Shown: positions 14,371-20,561 of the stretch, one piece after another
Layout of the letters: each line of letters begins with the position of its first letter
Numbering within the stretch: the stretch's first letter is position 1
Notes under the pieces: model-generated
Told to the model about the DNA's origin: nothing
Seen by the model: only the letters and a program-made list of their open reading frames with translations
Databases searched by the model: none
Position numbers and translations under genes: made by a program
From: an uncultured Oscillospiraceae bacterium
GTDB taxonomy: Bacteria > Bacillota > Clostridia > Oscillospirales > Oscillospiraceae
Direction: 5' to 3'
Assembly (NCBI GenBank): GCA_934593275.1
Contig: CAKTQE010000042.1
Coordinates: forward strand, 1-20,561
DNA length: 20,561 nucleotides

Positions 14371-14467
14371 ACAGAGTAGAGAACCCCGCGTGAAGTGCTG
14401 CCAAGATGGGGAGTTGTGTGGCAGACGAAGGACTTTGTGTCCGCGATGGGATTTTCGCACCCGCTGC
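14371..14467 (+). ncRNA. Tetrahydrofolate (THF) riboswitch
   Basis: The conserved THF blocks appear in order: AGAGTAGA (14373-14380), CGCGTGAAGTG, GGGGAGTTGTG, GACGAAG, a small GAC/GTC hairpin, CGCGATGGG, and the closing CACCCGCT. Visible pairings include CTGCCA with TGGCAG and CCCCGCG with CGCGATGGG. The class is known mainly from Firmicutes upstream of folT and folate genes, and here a FolT-type gene follows. Binding of reduced folate should promote the terminator at 14573. Confidence 0.88.
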
Positions 14468-14572
14468 GCCATAAATGTGGGTTCATCCCTCCTTTATGTA
14501 GCAACGATACTCGGTTGAGCGATGAAAGGGCCGTAGCCGTTCTTCCTCACGGGTAAGCTGACAAAAATATAC

Positions 14573-14608
14573 ACTCCCCAATGGCATTGCGTCCGTTGGG
14601 GAGTTTTT
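14573..14608 (+). terminator. THF riboswitch-controlled terminator
   Basis: ACTCCCCAA (14573-14581) pairs with TTGGGGAGT (14596-14604), with further inner pairing, followed by TTTTT. It lies between the aptamer and the folT ribosome binding site (AAAGGAGG, 14647-14653). The roughly 100 nt between aptamer and terminator include a hairpin at 14470-14498 (CATAAA/TTTATG around GGG/CCC) and probably the antiterminator strand. Confidence 0.85.
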
Positions 14609-14661
14609 GTCGGCACCGATGGCTGTGCCTTGGTCGCTCCTACAAAAAGGAGGTTCTTTTT

Positions 14662-15723
14662 ATGTCCACAAAAACCAACAATCTCTACCCCCATCCATTC
14701 TCCAAAGCCTACTGGCGGGATGCCGTGTCGGAGCTGAAAGACGTACACATGATGGTGTTCGCCGCCCTGATGATCGCCCTGCGGCTGGTCCTCAAGCAGT
14801 TTGCCATTCCCATTACGCCCTTTTTGAAAATCAACGTGTCCTTCTTCATCACCGCCCTGGGCGGCATGGTCTTTGGCCCGGTATTCGCCGCCATTTGCGG
14901 TGGCATTACGGATGTATTGGGCTTTATGATCAAGCCTGACGGCTTCTACTTCCCGCCCTTTATCCTGACGGAAATGGCCGGCGGCTTTGTCTTCGCTTTG
15001 TACCTGTACCGGGCCAAGGTCACCACCACTCGGGTCATGCTCAGCCGGTTTACCATCAATCTGGGTGTCAACGTGATCCTGCAGACCCCTATTATGATGT
15101 GGTACTATGCCGTTTACATGAACGGCAAGCAGTTCACCCTGGCCATGGCGGTACCCGGCATGATCAAGAATCTGATGATGTTCCCCATTGAGTCTGTGCT
15201 GCTGGCCCTGTTTTTGTCGGTGATGCTGCCCATCACCAGCCGTCTGGGCCTGACCTATACCGGCCGGGATGCCAAGGAAGATTTGAAATTCAGCAAAAAA
15301 CAGGCGGTTTCCCTGGCCATGCTGCTGGTCATCGGCATTGGCTGTGTCTTTGGCTACCTGAGCTACTACTATAAGAACAACTCCCTGTCTGCCAGCTACT
15401 CCGACCAGGAGCGTTACGCGGAGAATACCCGCATGACGGAGCTGGTGGCCGATGATTGTAACCTGGACCCAGAGGACACCGTGACCATCGTAGAGAGTGC
15501 CTACAAGAAGTTCCTCTCTGACGAGACCACCTACACCGTGGCCGTCTATTCCCTGGACCGTTCCGCTCTGGAAACCTATGACAAAGACCTGGAAGCCATT
15601 CGGGGCATGTCCAAGTCCAAGGCCAAAAAGGTGGCAGAGGACGGGGTCATGGAGCGGGTCAACACCGTGACCCTGGTGCTGAACACCAAAACCGGTGATG
15701 TGCTTCAATTGAGCATTAAATGA
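14662..15723 (+). CDS. folT: FolT-type ECF transporter S component with C-terminal extension
   Basis: A 353-residue membrane protein. Residues 28-198 are a folate-type S component: RLVLKQFAI (41-49), the FLKINVSFFITALGGMVFGP segment (54-73), GGITDVLGFMIKPDG (80-94) and YFPPFILTEMAGGFVFALYLYR (96-117). S components bind the vitamin outside the cell and couple to a shared EcfA-A'-T module, which is not in this window. Folate specificity is supported by the THF riboswitch upstream. Unlike FolT proteins of about 170-200 residues, this one continues with a basic/acidic linker, another hydrophobic helix (214-237) and a soluble tail (238-353). No stop codon or frameshift separates the parts. The start at 14662 follows AAAGGAGG; an earlier in-frame ATG at 14581 lies inside the terminator hairpin and is rejected. 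The role of the tail is unknown. Confidence 0.88.
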   Translation: MSTKTNNLYPHPFSKAYWRDAVSELKDVHMMVFAALMIALRLVLKQFAIPITPFLKINVSFFITALGGMVFGPVFAAICGGITDVLGFMIKPDGFYFPPFILTEMAGGFVFALYLYRAKVTTTRVMLSRFTINLGVNVILQTPIMMWYYAVYMNGKQFTLAMAVPGMIKNLMMFPIESVLLALFLSVMLPITSRLGLTYTGRDAKEDLKFSKKQAVSLAMLLVIGIGCVFGYLSYYYKNNSLSASYSDQERYAENTRMTELVADDCNLDPEDTVTIVESAYKKFLSDETTYTVAVYSLDRSALETYDKDLEAIRGMSKSKAKKVAEDGVMERVNTVTLVLNTKTGDVLQLSIK

Positions 15724-15775
15724 TTTGACGTCTCCACCCGAAGCTCCCCTGCTGGGTGTCTGACGGTTCCCCATT

Positions 15776-15807
15776 AGCGGCGGTTTTTTACGAACCGCCG
15801 CTTTTCT
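15776..15807 (+). terminator. Terminator of folT
   Basis: A perfect 10-bp stem AGCGGCGGTT/AACCGCCGCT (15776-15785 with 15793-15802) is followed by TTTCT. It is about 50 nt past the folT stop and directly abuts the -35 of the next promoter. Confidence 0.9.
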
Positions 15808-15808
15808 C

Positions 15809-15837
15809 TTGCTTTTTGGTGCTTTTTCTGCTAGGAT
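15809..15837 (+). promoter_or_regulatory. Promoter of the MBOAT-SGNH unit
   Basis: TTGCTT (15809-15814), 17-nt spacer, TAGGAT (15832-15837) with TGC in front of the -10. It lies about 40 nt before the MBOAT start codon. Confidence 0.65.
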
Positions 15838-15876
15838 ACTTGTAATAAAACTTCCGAAATAAAGAAGGAGCCGCCT

Positions 15877-17316
15877 ATGCAGCTGAACACCTATCTGTTT
15901 ATCCTTTTCTTTTTGCCCCTGTCTGTGGTCACCTATTTTCTGGCCAATCGCTGGGGGCTTCTTTGGGGAAAACTGGCCCTGATTGCGGGCTGTTTTGTCT
16001 TCTATGCCTGGGGCGGGCAAAGCACCCTGTGGGTTTTGGGCCTGAGTCTGGCAGTCAATTACCTCTGCGCCCTGCTCCAGGCCAAGCACCCAAAAAAGTG
16101 GGTACTGGCCCTGCCCCTGGTGCTGAATATCGGACTTTTGGCGTTCTATAAATACTGGAATCCCATTCTGGGTGCTGTGGGTCCGAGGTTTGGATCAGAC
16201 TTTACGCTCCAGAATCTGATTCTGCCCCTGGGCATCAGCTTCTTTACTTTCCAGCAGATCGCCTATCAGGTGAGCCTGTACCGGGGGGAGCTGGAACAGC
16301 CGGTGCTGACGGATTACCTGTGCTACATTCTCTACTTCCCCAAACTGGCCATGGGTCCGCTGATGGAGCCTGTGGATTTTATGGAGCAGCTGAATGACCC
16401 CAGCCGGAAAAAGATTTCCTCCCTCCATATTGCCCAGGGCCTGCGGATGTTCAGCTTCGGCCTGTTTAAGAAAATGCTGCTGGCAGATGTCTTTGCCGGA
16501 GCGGTAAACTGGGTCTTTGCCAACGAGGCCACCTCTATGGACTGGCTGATCGGGATGCTGTGCTACACCCTGGAAATCTATTTTGATTTCTCCGGCTACA
16601 GTGACATGGCCGTAGGCGTTTCCCACATGCTGAATATCACCCTGCCCATCAATTTCGATTCCCCCTACCAGAGTCTGAACATCCGGGAATTCTGGAAGCG
16701 GTGGCACATCTCCCTGACCAAATTCTTTACCAAATATCTTTACATCCCCCTGGGGGGCAGCCGGAAAGGGCTGGTTCGGACCTGCTTTCTCACGGTTTTC
16801 GTGTTCCTTGTCAGCGGCCTGTGGCATGGTACAGGGCTGACGTTTTTACTGTGGGGCTTACTCAACGGTTTTCTGATGGTCTTTGACCGTCTGACGGAAA
16901 AGCGGCAGCAGCGGCTCTTCGGGCCTTTCCGGTGGCTGCTGACCTTTGGCGTCATCAATATACTGTGGCTGCTGTTCCGGGCCGGAAGCATCCATGAGTG
17001 GGTTTCTGCCCTCTTTACCCTGTTCTCCATGCAGTCCACCGAGATAAGCCAGGGGCTGATTCAGTGCTTTGAACTGAAAGAGCTGAATTTGCTGGCCTCC
17101 AAGCTGCCTCTGGGCTTCCTGTTCAGCAACTTCCGGGGCGTGTTCTTTAATCTCTATCTCATCTTTGGCCTGGTGCTGTGCCTGGGCTGCCGGAACAACT
17201 ACCGGCGCATGGACAAAAAACTCACCCTCCCGGACCTGGTTTTCACCGTTATCGCCTTTACCTGGTCCCTCATCTGCCTGGGTGGCGAAACCACCTTTGT
17301 ATACGCCTGGTTCTAA
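15877..17316 (+). CDS. MBOAT-family O-acyltransferase (AlgI/DltB-like)
   Basis: A 479-residue polytopic membrane protein of the membrane-bound O-acyltransferase family, usual length for the AlgI group. Landmarks are LPLGISFFTFQQIAYQVSLYRG (116-137), YFPKLAMGPLMEP (153-165), YFDFSGYSDMAVG (235-247), FWKRWHISLTKF (272-283), and SGLWHGTG with the invariant catalytic His317. Members move an acyl group, usually acetyl, across the membrane onto an extracytoplasmic polymer or teichoic acid. The next gene encodes an SGNH-like partner, the pairing seen for AlgI-AlgJ/X and DltB-DltD. No dltA or dltC is present, so D-alanylation is unlikely. The ATG follows AAGAAGGAG. The acceptor polymer is not identified. 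Confidence 0.93.
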   Translation: MQLNTYLFILFFLPLSVVTYFLANRWGLLWGKLALIAGCFVFYAWGGQSTLWVLGLSLAVNYLCALLQAKHPKKWVLALPLVLNIGLLAFYKYWNPILGAVGPRFGSDFTLQNLILPLGISFFTFQQIAYQVSLYRGELEQPVLTDYLCYILYFPKLAMGPLMEPVDFMEQLNDPSRKKISSLHIAQGLRMFSFGLFKKMLLADVFAGAVNWVFANEATSMDWLIGMLCYTLEIYFDFSGYSDMAVGVSHMLNITLPINFDSPYQSLNIREFWKRWHISLTKFFTKYLYIPLGGSRKGLVRTCFLTVFVFLVSGLWHGTGLTFLLWGLLNGFLMVFDRLTEKRQQRLFGPFRWLLTFGVINILWLLFRAGSIHEWVSALFTLFSMQSTEISQGLIQCFELKELNLLASKLPLGFLFSNFRGVFFNLYLIFGLVLCLGCRNNYRRMDKKLTLPDLVFTVIAFTWSLICLGGETTFVYAWF

Positions 17317-17330
17317 AGGAGGAACACGCA

Positions 17331-18431
17331 ATGAACGGAAAACAGTTTTTATCCGGCTTTCTGGCTGGCTCCTCCATCATTTTGGGTGCCTTGGGCTACC
17401 AGGTCTGGAAAGTCGACCCTTACTTTCACTACCGCGCCCCGGACACCACTGCCCATAGCTACATTTTAAACGCCGAACGCTACCAGAATGACGGCATCGT
17501 CAAGCACTTTACCTACGATGCCATGATCACCGGCAGCTCCATGACCTCCAATTTCAAGGCCTCTCAAATGGATGCCCTCTTTAACGTCCACACCGTCAAA
17601 ACCACCTTTTTAGGCAACACCCGCAAGGACACCGCCATGCTGATTCAGACGGCTCTGAAAGCGAACCCGAACCTGAAAATGGTGCTGCGGTGCATTGATA
17701 TGGACGGCATGGCAGCAGACCCGGACCGAATGGGTGCCGAACCCTCTGCCATTCCCAGCTACTTGTATGACCGGAATCCCTTTAACGATGTAAACTACCT
17801 GCTGCGGCGGGAGGTACTACTGGACCGGGTTCTTGAAAACCACGGCTCCGGTATTACGGATTTTGACCGTTACTCCAACTGGCAGGCCTACTGGACCTTT
17901 GGCATCCATAGCGTGGCCCCGGAGGGGGTTCATGTGGAGCCTACGGCCCAGACGGGACATCTTACCCCCCAGCAAAGAGAGAATATTCAGGAGAATCTGG
18001 ATCGGCACTATCTGGCCCTGGCCCAGGCCTATCCCGATACGGAGTTTTACTTATTCATCTCCCCCTTTGGCCTGTGCTGGTGGGCGCAGCAATACAGCGG
18101 CGGCAGCATAAACGTATGGATGGAAATGCAGCAAATGATTGCCGAAACCCTGGTACCCCAGAATAATATTCACCTGTTTTCCTACTTTGACCAGTTTGAA
18201 ATGTTGGAAGACCAGAACAACTACAAAGACCCGATCCACTACGCCGAATGGATCAATGACTGGATGCTTAACGCCATGTCTCAGGGCATTGGGGCCGTGA
18301 CTCTTGAAAACCTCCAGGAGAATTTAAAAACCCAGTATGATTTCTTTACAAGCTACGATTATAACCGGCTCAACGACCAGGTGGACTACGAGGACGATAT
18401 GCTAGCGGCCCAAAAGTGGTGTCAAAATTAA
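17331..18431 (+). CDS. SGNH-like partner of the MBOAT acyltransferase
   Basis: A 366-residue protein with one N-terminal hydrophobic segment (about 5-24, LSGFLAGSSIILGALGYQVW) acting as signal anchor, so the rest is extracytoplasmic. A GSSM block at 68-71 and a C-terminal DPIHY with D300 and H303 fit the Ser and Asp-x-x-His of an SGNH/GDSL-type fold. The body has no close match that I recognise. In alginate and teichoic-acid systems such a protein takes the acyl group from the MBOAT channel and places it on the polymer, which fits the 14-nt spacing from the MBOAT gene. The ATG at 17331 follows AAAGGAGG; an upstream in-frame ATG inside the MBOAT gene is rejected. No clear terminator follows before the hup promoter. 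Catalytic competence is inferred. Confidence 0.8.
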   Translation: MNGKQFLSGFLAGSSIILGALGYQVWKVDPYFHYRAPDTTAHSYILNAERYQNDGIVKHFTYDAMITGSSMTSNFKASQMDALFNVHTVKTTFLGNTRKDTAMLIQTALKANPNLKMVLRCIDMDGMAADPDRMGAEPSAIPSYLYDRNPFNDVNYLLRREVLLDRVLENHGSGITDFDRYSNWQAYWTFGIHSVAPEGVHVEPTAQTGHLTPQQRENIQENLDRHYLALAQAYPDTEFYLFISPFGLCWWAQQYSGGSINVWMEMQQMIAETLVPQNNIHLFSYFDQFEMLEDQNNYKDPIHYAEWINDWMLNAMSQGIGAVTLENLQENLKTQYDFFTSYDYNRLNDQVDYEDDMLAAQKWCQN

Positions 18432-18452
18432 GAAAAATAATGGCTGCCGGAC

Positions 18453-18481
18453 TTGCATTTTTTTCGGTATTATGTTAATCT
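18453..18481 (+). promoter_or_regulatory. Promoter of hup-rqcP
   Basis: TTGCAT (18453-18458), 17-nt spacer, TAATCT (18476-18481). The leader to the ATG is about 110 nt and contains a small CCAGCC/GGCTGG hairpin (18549-18563). Confidence 0.65.
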
Positions 18482-18597
18482 TATAGGCGACAACACAAAT
18501 AAAGAAAACCCTGACCTGATCGGCAGTGCTGGCAGCAAAATTCGGTGTCCAGCCCACGGCTGGCTCCGGGTTTCGTAAAGAGAGGGAAGCACTTTTC

Positions 18598-18882
18598 ATG
18601 AATAAACCCGATTTTATCGCCGCCGTCTCCGAAAAAGCGGGACTACCCAGAAAAGATACCGAACGTGTGATCAATGCGGCTCTGGATACCATCACCGCCG
18701 CCCTGGTCGCCGGGGAGAAGGTATCTTTCAGCGGCTTCGGCATCTTCGAGACCAAACTCCGCATGGCCCGGGTGGGCCGTGACCCCCACACCAAAGAGCC
18801 GATGCAGATCCCCGAAACCCATGTCCCCGCTTTCAAACCCAGCAAGGTTTTGAAAGACACCGTTTCCAAGCGTGGCCTATGA
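18598..18882 (+). CDS. hup: HU family DNA-binding protein
   Basis: A 94-residue histone-like protein of usual length. It starts MNKPDFIAAVSEKAGL. The dimerisation helices are followed by the KVSFSGFGIFETK saddle strand, then the DNA-contacting arm GRDPHTKEPMQIPE (about 60-73), which includes the variable Pro-tip, and a C-terminal AFKPSKVLKDTV helix. HU bends and compacts DNA and helps replication, repair and transcription. The chosen ATG follows GAGGGA about 11 nt upstream; an earlier in-frame ATG at 18526 lacks a site and adds residues not found in HU. The stop overlaps the rqcP start by 4 nt (ATGA), the conserved Firmicute hup-rqcP arrangement. Confidence 0.95.
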   Translation: MNKPDFIAAVSEKAGLPRKDTERVINAALDTITAALVAGEKVSFSGFGIFETKLRMARVGRDPHTKEPMQIPETHVPAFKPSKVLKDTVSKRGL

Positions 18883-19118
18883 GACTGGACAAATATTTAA
18901 AAGTATCCCGGCTGATCAAACGGCGTACCGTTGCCAACGAGGCCTGCGACAATGGGCGCATCAGTGTCAATGGCCGGGTGGTAAAGGCCAGCTACGATGT
19001 AAAAGTGGGAGACAAACTGGAAATCGCCCTGGGAACCAGGACTTTGGCGGTGGAAGTCCTGCAAGTTGCAGAGACCGTGAAAAAAGACGATGCCTGCGGC
19101 ATGTACAAAGAGTTGTAA
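18879..19118 (+). CDS. rqcP: RqcP (YabO), S4-domain ribosome quality-control protein
   Basis: A 79-residue protein that is almost wholly an S4 RNA-binding domain: MRLDKYLKVSRLIKRRTVAN at the start, then CDNGRISVNGRVVKAS, and a KVGDKLEIALG strand. It matches RqcP/YabO of Bacillus, a homologue of Hsp15. RqcP works with RqcH on stalled 50S subunits, supporting C-terminal alanine tailing of incomplete chains. The 4-nt overlap with hup implies coupled translation. A strong terminator follows at 19122. Two positions before the terminator no further gene is present. The stop at 19118 gives the expected length. Confidence 0.92.
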   Translation: MRLDKYLKVSRLIKRRTVANEACDNGRISVNGRVVKASYDVKVGDKLEIALGTRTLAVEVLQVAETVKKDDACGMYKEL

Positions 19119-19121
19119 GAG

Positions 19122-19160
19122 AATCGGAAAAAGCTGAGACCAAAGCTTTTTCCGATTTTT
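19122..19160 (+). terminator. Terminator of hup-rqcP
   Basis: A 14-bp stem (AATCGGAAAAAGCT, 19122-19135, with AGCTTTTTCCGATT, 19144-19157) is followed by TTTCC and further T-rich sequence. It begins 3 nt past the rqcP stop and 23 nt before the rpsF -35. Confidence 0.9.
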
Positions 19161-19182
19161 CCGGTTTTTTCAAAATTTCCTC

Positions 19183-19211
19183 TTGACATTTTCGGTTTTT
19201 TTCGATAGAAT
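19183..19211 (+). promoter_or_regulatory. Promoter of rpsF-ssb-rpsR
   Basis: TTGACA (19183-19188), 17-nt spacer, TAGAAT (19206-19211). It has a perfect -35 and good -10, as expected for ribosomal protein genes. Confidence 0.92.
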
Positions 19212-19217
19212 GTAACG

Positions 19218-19263
19218 GTCTGCAAAGATGCAGACGATCCTTGCTCCCAACGGCGTTGGGGGC
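19218..19263 (+). promoter_or_regulatory. Structured leader of rpsF, possible S6:S18 autoregulatory RNA
   Basis: The 80-nt leader holds two hairpins. The first is GTCTGCA/TGCAGAC around AAGA (19218-19235). The second is a 9-bp stem around the GGC loop (19243-19263, CCCAAC/GTTGGG core) ending 10 nt before AAAAGGAGG. The rpsF operon in many bacteria is repressed by the S6:S18 complex binding a leader hairpin with an essential CCG. Here a CCG-containing bulge was not placed with certainty, so the class is only a suggestion. Confidence 0.4.
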
Positions 19264-19291
19264 CAAAAGTCCAAAAGGAGGTGCAAACAAC

Positions 19292-19588
19292 ATGGCTAAG
19301 ATCACCGGTAAGTATGAGGTGCTTTACATCATCGACCCTGCTCAGGGCGAAGAGGGCATCGCTGCTCTGGTAGAAAAGTTCAAGGCAATGGTGGAGGCGG
19401 AGGGTACTCTGTCCAGCATTGATGAGTGGGGCAAGCGTCGCCTGGCATACCCCATCAATGATCTGATGGAAGGCTACTACGTTCTGATGAACATGGAAGT
19501 CAAGCCCGAATTCCCCGCAGAGCTGGAGCGTGTGATGAAAATCACCGAAGGCGTCCTGCGCTGCCTGACCACCGCGGTGGAGGAGTAA
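19292..19588 (+). CDS. rpsF: 30S ribosomal protein S6
   Basis: A 98-residue ribosomal protein S6, normal length. Signatures are YEVLYIIDP (8-16), the central DEWGKRRLAYPINDLMEGYYVL segment (44-65) and the final ERVMKITEGVLRCLTT strand-helix. S6 pairs with S18 on the platform of the small subunit; the gene for S18 is the third in this operon. The ATG at 19292 follows AAAAGGAGG at 7 nt; an in-frame ATG at 19241 would lie in the second leader hairpin and is rejected. ssb starts 3 nt past the stop. Confidence 0.97.
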   Translation: MAKITGKYEVLYIIDPAQGEEGIAALVEKFKAMVEAEGTLSSIDEWGKRRLAYPINDLMEGYYVLMNMEVKPEFPAELERVMKITEGVLRCLTTAVEE

Positions 19589-19591
19589 TTT

Positions 19592-20098
19592 ATGCTCAAC
19601 CACATTGTCATTATGGGTCGCCTGGTCCGTGACCCGGAGCTGCGTCGCACTGGTAGCGGTGTGGCTGTGGCAAGTTTTCGCGTAGCTGTTGACCGGGACT
19701 TTGCGCCCAAGGACGGCGGCGAGCGGAAGGCCGATTTCATCGATTGCGTTGCTTGGCGGCAGACCGGAGAGTTCATCTCCAAGTACTTCTCCAAGGGCCG
19801 CATGATCGTTGTTGACGGTCGTCTGGAAATGCGCGATTGGACCGATAAAGAAGGCAACAAGCGCACATCTGCTGAGGTCGTAGTGGCCAATGCCTATTTT
19901 GGCGACAGCAAGCGGGATGATTCTTCCAATTCCGGAAGCTACAACGGTGGCAGCTACTCCGCTCCCTCCGGCAACTTTGGCGGCGGCTACTCTGCCCCCT
20001 CCAATCCCAGCTACGGCAATTCCTATGCCGCTCCCGCCAGTGCCCCCGCATCCGACTTCTCCATGCTGGAAGATGACGATGCCCAGCTGCCCTTCTGA
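19592..20098 (+). CDS. ssb: Single-stranded DNA-binding protein
   Basis: A 168-residue SSB. The OB-fold domain (about 1-105) starts [18 protein letters not shown] and includes [29 protein letters not shown] and the [18 protein letters not shown] strand. A Ser/Gly/Tyr/Asn-rich flexible linker follows (about 108-155), then the acidic tip ending DDDAQLPF, which recruits replication and repair partners. The tip has AQLPF in place of the commoner IPF, a minor variation. Position between rpsF and rpsR is the classical Firmicute arrangement and ties SSB supply to ribosomal protein output. The start is 3 nt after the rpsF stop; its ribosome binding site is the GGAGG inside the end of rpsF. Confidence 0.97.
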   Translation: MLNHIVIMGRLVRDPELRRTGSGVAVASFRVAVDRDFAPKDGGERKADFIDCVAWRQTGEFISKYFSKGRMIVVDGRLEMRDWTDKEGNKRTSAEVVVANAYFGDSKRDDSSNSGSYNGGSYSAPSGNFGGGYSAPSNPSYGNSYAAPASAPASDFSMLEDDDAQLPF

Positions 20099-20136
20099 GA
20101 AACTTTTCTACTAGACTTATGAAGGAGGTTATTTCC

Positions 20137-20373
20137 ATGGCTAACGAACAGCGTATGCGTCCCCGCAAGCGTAGAAAGGTCTGCGCTTTCTGCGTGGATA
20201 AGGTGACCAGCATTGACTACAAGGACACCGCAAAGCTCCGCCGTTACCTGTCCGAGCGCGGCAAGATCCTGCCCCGCCGTACCACCGGTACCTGCGCAGC
20301 CCACCAGCGTGACCTGACCACCGCCATCAAGCGCGCCCGTCAGATCGCCCTGCTGCCCTACGTCACCGACTAA
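20137..20373 (+). CDS. rpsR: 30S ribosomal protein S18
   Basis: A 78-residue ribosomal protein S18. The basic N-terminus [12 protein letters not shown] is followed by [54 protein letters not shown] sequence, with the hallmark KILPRR and [13 protein letters not shown] segments. CxxC at residues 17-20 plus a Cys further on (TGTC) and the His keep a possible zinc site, the C-plus form. The ATG at 20137 follows GAAGGAGG (20121-20128); the in-frame ATG at 20119 overlaps that site and is rejected. It is the last gene before the operon terminator. It interacts with S6 on the ribosome. Confidence 0.97.
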   Translation: MANEQRMRPRKRRKVCAFCVDKVTSIDYKDTAKLRRYLSERGKILPRRTTGTCAAHQRDLTTAIKRARQIALLPYVTD

Positions 20374-20385
20374 TCACGATAAAAG

Positions 20386-20427
20386 AACAGCTGCTAAGTC
20401 TCGAAAGAGTTTTAGCAGCTGTTTTTT
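20386..20427 (+). terminator. Terminator of rpsF-ssb-rpsR
   Basis: A 12-bp stem (AACAGCTGCTAA, 20386-20397, with TTAGCAGCTGTT, 20412-20423) with a CTC-GAAA-GAG inner hairpin is followed by six T. It begins about 12 nt past the rpsR stop. Confidence 0.93.
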
Positions 20428-20490
20428 ATGATATAAGAATGTATCGCAAACCGTATCAATCAAACGGTACCACAACGGACGACGCCGTAG

Positions 20491-20554
20491 TAGAGTGTTA
20501 ACATAAAAACTTTACTTTTTTAAATTCATGTGCTATAATATAAATACAATCAAA
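20491..20554. repeat. Right arm of the 64-bp perfect inverted repeat
   Basis: This is the exact reverse complement of bases 1-64. Beyond it the sequence runs AAAAGGA to the end of the window, which is a ribosome binding site placed for a gene starting just outside. Because the left copy is cut at its outer edge, the repeat may be longer than 64 bp. Confidence 0.95.
20511..20539 (+). promoter_or_regulatory. Sigma-A promoter facing out of the right edge
   Basis: TTTACT (20511-20516), 17-nt spacer, TATAAT (20534-20539), with TGC before the -10 (extended -10). A ribosome binding site AAAGGA follows at 20556-20561, so an unseen gene should begin within about 10 nt of the window edge. The left edge has the mirror copy. 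Confidence 0.85.
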
Positions 20555-20561
20555 AAAAGGA

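Noticed and set aside
13427..14400. parS site near the ParB-like gene
   Set aside because: No match to TGTTTCACGTGAAACA was seen by eye; the nearby site resembles the Noc motif instead.
14494..16089. Long minus-strand open frame of 531 codons across folT and the start of the MBOAT gene
   Set aside because: It lies opposite two clear genes, has a His/Gln/Gly-rich composition typical of an antisense frame, lacks a ribosome binding site and crosses two terminators and a promoter.
15877..18431. dlt operon for D-alanylation of teichoic acid
   Set aside because: The MBOAT and SGNH-like pair resembles DltB-DltD, but dltA and dltC are missing and the motifs are closer to the AlgI type.
1..20561. 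Whole window as a composite transposon bounded by the 64-bp inverted repeats
   Set aside because: No transposase or integrase is encoded, the interior holds core ribosomal and replication genes, and no target-site duplication can be seen. The repeats are better explained as shared upstream regions of an element outside the window.

Overview
The window looks like a chromosomal piece of a low-oxygen gut-type Firmicute, most likely class Clostridia near the Oscillospirales. The reasons are GC-rich genes with strong AGGAGG-type ribosome binding sites, consensus sigma-A promoters, many short intrinsic terminators, a tetrahydrofolate (THF) riboswitch in front of a FolT-type ECF component, a Noc protein, and the Gram-positive orders hup-rqcP and rpsF-ssb-rpsR. 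Species cannot be read from the sequence. In Bacillus, noc and rpsF-ssb-rpsR lie close to oriC, so an origin-proximal position is a reasonable inference.

Layout. 1-64: one arm of a perfect 64-bp inverted repeat carrying an outward-facing promoter. 299-712: CBS-domain protein. 873-1045: an unexplained terminator and a large inverted repeat in front of a hemolysin III/TrhA membrane protein (1097-1768). 1820-3874: DUF624/YesL membrane protein and phosphohexomutase, minus strand, one promoter. 4030-4584: phosphoribosyltransferase. 4712-10273: a minus-strand unit made of a consensus promoter, cobalamin riboswitch, terminator, CbiK-type cobaltochelatase lipoprotein, a two-domain lipoprotein, and a complete FecBCD/BtuFCD-type ABC importer. 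10387-12681: WbaP-like sugar-phosphate transferase and SASA/CE6-type acetylesterase. 12855-13430: VanZ-like protein, overlapping tail to tail with noc (13427-14224). 14334-15723: promoter, THF riboswitch, terminator and folT with a long C-terminal extension. 15809-18431: MBOAT O-acyltransferase plus SGNH-like partner. 18453-19160: hup-rqcP. 19183-20427: rpsF-ssb-rpsR with a structured leader. 20491-20554: the second arm of the inverted repeat, again with an outward promoter.

The most interesting part is the B12-riboswitch operon. A chelatase that is normally cytoplasmic has a lipoprotein signal and is co-transcribed with a duplicated-domain lipoprotein and a metal-chelate/tetrapyrrole importer. 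This suggests metal insertion into, or capture of, a tetrapyrrole at the cell surface followed by import. Two other loci act at the envelope: sugar transferase plus sugar acetylesterase, and MBOAT plus SGNH protein. They look like machinery for making and O-acylating a surface polymer. The folate locus supplies the S component only; no ECF ATPase or T subunit lies in the window. The window has no recognisable transposase, integrase, phage gene, CRISPR array, tRNA or rRNA.
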